Source: Actinomycetes bacterium
GTDB taxonomy: Bacteria > Actinomycetota > Acidimicrobiia > Acidimicrobiales > Acidimicrobiaceae
Assembly (NCBI GenBank): GCA_021823385.1
Contig: JAKAOC010000099.1
Span: 1 to 7,622, forward strand
Reading direction: 5' to 3'
Length of the DNA: 7,622 nucleotides
A model generated the notes under the pieces. The model was not told the origin of the DNA. It saw only the letters and a program-made list of their open reading frames with translations, and searched no databases. Shown piece by piece: positions 5,143-7,622 of the stretch. Within the stretch, counting starts at the first letter, position 1; each line of letters starts with the position of its first letter. The position numbers were made by a program, and so were the translations under genes.

Positions 5143-7482
5143 ATGATCGCGGAGCGCCTGGCAGGAAAGACATTCTTCGTCACCGGAGGTACCGGCTTTC
5201 TCGGCACCGCCCTGGCGGAGCGCATACTCGCCGCGATCCCTGATTCAAAGCTGATCCTGCTGGTTCGGCCGGGCAGACGCTCCAGCGCGATGGATCGCGC
5301 ATGGCGCGAGGTCGTGAAAAACGACGCCTTCGGCCCATTGAAGGAGCAGCTGGGCGCGGAGTTCGAACCCCAAATGCGCGCGCGGGTGAGCGCGGTGGCC
5401 GGCGACGTCTCCAAGGAAGCTCTCGGGCTCGATGAGAACGGGCTCGAGGCGCTGGCCTCGGCGGACTACGTGATCCACTCCGCCGCGACGGTCAGTTTCG
5501 ACTCCCCTCTTCCCTCGGCGGTTTCGGTCAATCTGCTCGGGCCGTCCAACGTCGCTTCGGCCATAAAGCTGGCCTGCGCCACGGCCGGCATAGATCCGCT
5601 CTCCAAGCACTTCATCACCGTCTCCACCTCCTACGTAGCCGGATATCGCCGCGGACTGGCTCCGGAGCGCCTGCTGCGGGATACCCGCTTCTCCCCGGTC
5701 CCTGCCATCGACGACGAGGTCGCCTTCGCCACCGACCTCAGGGCCCGGATGCAGAGCGAATCGCGCGAGCCCGAAAACCTGGCCTCCTTCGAGAAGAAGG
5801 CCCGTTACGAACTCGGTGCAGCCGGGGGACCGCTGCTTGCAGAGAAGCTCGAGAAGATCCGCCAGGAATGGGTCGATGACCGCCTGGTGGAGATAGGCCG
5901 TGCCCGGGCACAATCGCTCGGCTGGCCGGACGCGTACACCTTCACCAAGGCCTTGGGCGAGGAGACGCTGGCGCGCGATCACTCCGATCTGGCCATCTCC
6001 GTGGTCAGGCCCTCCATCATCGAGTCCTCCATGATCCATCCCTACGCCGGCTGGATCAAAGGCTTCCGGATGGCGGAGCCGATCATCGTCTCTTACGCTC
6101 GCGGGCTGCTCAAGGAGTTCCCCGGGGTGCCGGAGGGCATCCTGGACGTCATTCCAGTCGACTTCGTCACATCGGCCATCCTCGCAACCGCAGCCGGGCC
6201 GACGCCCGAGCCGGGTGCGATACCCGTCTACCAGGTGGCCTCCGGTGCCCGGAACCCGCTGCGTTACAAGCGGCTGGTCGACCTGGTCCGCAACTGGTTC
6301 CACGAGCACCCCGTCTACGATGCCGACGGCCAGCCGATTCAAGTGCCGGAGTGGAACTTCCCGGGACGCGGGCGCGTTCAGCGCCAGCTCGCAGGGCTCT
6401 CGCGCAATCTTGACCTGGTGGACTCCATAGCACGCAAGCTGCCCCTCAGGGGCGAGCGGGCCGAGCTGGTAACCGACCTGGACGAGAAGCGCCAGGCCGT
6501 CAAGCGCGCCCTTTCCTATGTCGAGCTCTACGGCTCCTACGCGGAGACCGAGGCCATCTTCGACGTCACCAACCTGCTCGGGCTGGCCGCCCGTCTCGAC
6601 GATGGCGACGGCGCAGACTTCCTGCTGGACCCGAACCTGATCGACTGGGACCGTTTCGTCACCGAGGTGCACCTTCCCTCGGTGGTCCGCCATGCGCGCA
6701 TCAAGACGACCCCCGAGCGCAAAGGGACGACCAACCGGCGTGAGTCGCGCCAGACTGAAGAGATACTCTCGGACACCTTCCGCATCGCCGTCTTCGACTT
6801 GGAGAACACGGTGATCGCCTCGAACGTGGTCGACGCGTTCGCCTGGTACGCCACCCGCGACCTGCCGCTCGGCAAGAAGGCGCTCTTCGCCTTGGCGCTG
6901 TTGGCCGAAGGCCCGAACCTGATGGCCGTGGACCGTGCGGACCGCGGTGACTTCCTGCGCAGCTTCTACCGGCGCTATTCACGGGCCGAGCGGGCCGACC
7001 TGGCGGAGAAAAGCAACGACCTCTTCAACGGCTATCTGCTGAAAAAGGCCTTCCCCAGGGCCATCGAGCGCATACGGCGCCACCGGGCCCACGGGCACAA
7101 GACCATTCTCATCACCGGTGCGCTCGACTTCGTGATCGAGCCGTTGGCACCACTCTTCGACGACGTGGTCGCCTGCACCATGACCGAGGACGCGCGTGGC
7201 CGCCTGACCGGCAACCTCGATGTCGCGCCTCCGACCGGCGAGGCCAGGGCGCTCCTGGTGGAAGACTTCGCACGCTCTTACGGAATCACCACCCAGGAGT
7301 CCGTGGCCTATGCCGACTCGACCTCGGACCTGCCCATGCTGGAGGCCGTCGGCTATCCCGTGGCGGTGAACCCCGAGCCCAAGCTCCTCCAGATCGCCAA
7401 GAAGCGAGGCTGGCCAGTGGAGAACTGGCAGCGCCAGCAGGGCCATTCCCCACTGCTGCTTCCCATCGGGAGGAGCCTGTGA
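5143..7482 (+). CDS. Fatty acyl-CoA reductase fused to a HAD-IB phosphatase-like domain
   Basis: This encodes a 779-residue two-part protein. Residues 1 to about 365 are an extended short-chain dehydrogenase of the acyl-CoA reductase type. They show TGGTGFLG (14-21) for NAD(P)H, the active-site serine/threonine cluster in TVSTSYV (159-165), and Y265-x-x-x-K269. Residues about 366-525 match the reductase C-terminal module, with FLLDPNLIDWDRF (493-505) followed by a conserved histidine. The expected reaction is reduction of a long-chain acyl-CoA to aldehyde or alcohol. After a charged linker (about 527-545) comes a HAD-IB domain (546 to about 770): motif I DLENT (D552 nucleophile, E554), motif II T658, motif III R702, motif IV D725-S-T-S-D729, then the typical VNPEPKLLQIAKKRGWPVENW tail region. 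E554 and R702 replace the usual Asp and Lys, so activity is uncertain; DxE is known in the HAD-IB enzyme ThrH. The stop overlaps the next gene by 4 bp. Confidence 0.88.
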   Translation: MIAERLAGKTFFVTGGTGFLGTALAERILAAIPDSKLILLVRPGRRSSAMDRAWREVVKNDAFGPLKEQLGAEFEPQMRARVSAVAGDVSKEALGLDENGLEALASADYVIHSAATVSFDSPLPSAVSVNLLGPSNVASAIKLACATAGIDPLSKHFITVSTSYVAGYRRGLAPERLLRDTRFSPVPAIDDEVAFATDLRARMQSESREPENLASFEKKARYELGAAGGPLLAEKLEKIRQEWVDDRLVEIGRARAQSLGWPDAYTFTKALGEETLARDHSDLAISVVRPSIIESSMIHPYAGWIKGFRMAEPIIVSYARGLLKEFPGVPEGILDVIPVDFVTSAILATAAGPTPEPGAIPVYQVASGARNPLRYKRLVDLVRNWFHEHPVYDADGQPIQVPEWNFPGRGRVQRQLAGLSRNLDLVDSIARKLPLRGERAELVTDLDEKRQAVKRALSYVELYGSYAETEAIFDVTNLLGLAARLDDGDGADFLLDPNLIDWDRFVTEVHLPSVVRHARIKTTPERKGTTNRRESRQTEEILSDTFRIAVFDLENTVIASNVVDAFAWYATRDLPLGKKALFALALLAEGPNLMAVDRADRGDFLRSFYRRYSRAERADLAEKSNDLFNGYLLKKAFPRAIERIRRHRAHGHKTILITGALDFVIEPLAPLFDDVVACTMTEDARGRLTGNLDVAPPTGEARALLVEDFARSYGITTQESVAYADSTSDLPMLEAVGYPVAVNPEPKLLQIAKKRGWPVENWQRQQGHSPLLLPIGRSL
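7471..7475 (+). promoter_or_regulatory. Ribosome binding site of the downstream dehydrogenase, inside the reductase gene
   Basis: AGGAG lies 3 nt before the GTG at 7479, within the last codons of the reductase gene. The spacing is short, but with the GTGA stop/start overlap it points to translational coupling. Confidence 0.55.
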
Positions 7483-7622
7483 AAGCGCTCGTCTTCGGCC
7501 GCTCTCCCTCCAAATACGCGGCATCCAAGGCACTCGGCACCCTGGGCGCCCGCTTTCGCGCCGGGGCGTCGTCACTGCGGCTCGACGGTTTCTTCGAGCT
7601 GGGGCCGCCGGCGCCAAGATCG
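7479..7622 (+). CDS. Start of a probable zinc-binding alcohol dehydrogenase (cut by window end)
   Basis: A GTG at 7479 overlaps the TGA of the reductase gene and opens a frame that stays open to the window end (48 codons). It begins MKALVFGRSPSKY and continues with SLRLDGFFELGPPAPRS. The MKALVFG opening, followed about 30 residues later by an L-rich strand and a proline-rich turn, is how medium-chain zinc-dependent dehydrogenases of the GroES-fold type start. The zinc ligands would lie beyond the window, so the assignment rests on the N-terminus alone. Coupling to an acyl-CoA reductase makes a role in interconverting fatty alcohols and aldehydes plausible (inference). A different Rossmann-fold oxidoreductase cannot be excluded. 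Confidence 0.6.
   Translation, partial: MKALVFGRSPSKYAASKALGTLGARFRAGASSLRLDGFFELGPPAPRS

Noticed and set aside
4763..5146. A 127-codon plus-strand frame overlapping the tail of the membrane protein gene and the gap to the reductase
   Set aside because: It lies mostly inside a better-supported gene, has no ribosome site, and its Arg/Pro/Ala-rich sequence is typical of an out-of-frame reading.
5245..6693. A 482-codon open frame on the minus strand opposite the acyl-CoA reductase
   Set aside because: It is antisense to a gene with clear catalytic motifs. Its sequence has no domain and is rich in Gly, Val and Asp as expected from reading high-GC codons backwards.

Overview
The window is GC-rich chromosomal DNA with features typical of a high-GC actinobacterium. 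It has tight GGAGG/GAGGT ribosome sites beside genes that appear leaderless, a tRNA without an encoded CCA, GTG starts, and a fatty acyl-CoA reductase type common in Actinobacteria. The order or genus cannot be fixed from the sequence alone.

Positions 1-1208 look accessory. At the left edge are three copies of a 16-bp motif at an exact 22-bp period (9-68), possibly the end of an insertion sequence lying outside the window. Next comes about 390 bp without a convincing gene but with six short perfect inverted repeats. A two-gene toxin-antitoxin module follows (460-1104): a Phd/YefM-type antitoxin and a PIN-domain VapC-type toxin. It sits behind a promoter overlapped by a short operator-like dyad. 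A tRNA-Val(CAC) gene lies on the minus strand (1135-1208), and the 10 bp at its 3' end recur at 200-209, so the module is bracketed by a short direct repeat. That is suggestive of, but does not prove, past site-specific integration.

Positions 1209-7622 carry four co-directional plus-strand genes. The first (1519-4425) encodes a 968-residue soluble regulator: three GAF-like sensory regions, a GGDEF diguanylate cyclase domain with an SGDEF active site and an intact RxxD inhibitory site, and a C-terminal stretch that reads as an EAL domain stripped of its catalytic residues. The second (4492-5034) is an unrecognised small membrane protein with a long basic tail, apparently translated from a leaderless message. 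The third (5143-7482) fuses a fatty acyl-CoA reductase to a HAD-IB phosphatase-like domain with non-canonical motif residues. The fourth (from 7479, cut by the window end) overlaps the third by 4 bp and begins like a zinc-binding alcohol dehydrogenase.

The reductase and dehydrogenase probably form a translationally coupled pair acting on fatty acyl, aldehyde or alcohol metabolites. Whether the c-di-GMP protein and the small membrane protein belong functionally with them is unknown; the gaps of 66 and 108 bp and the separate promoter at 4478 argue against a simple single operon. No CRISPR array, complete mobile element or obvious defence island is present. The most unusual items are the reductase-HAD fusion, the degenerate EAL tail, and the repeat pattern around the toxin-antitoxin module.
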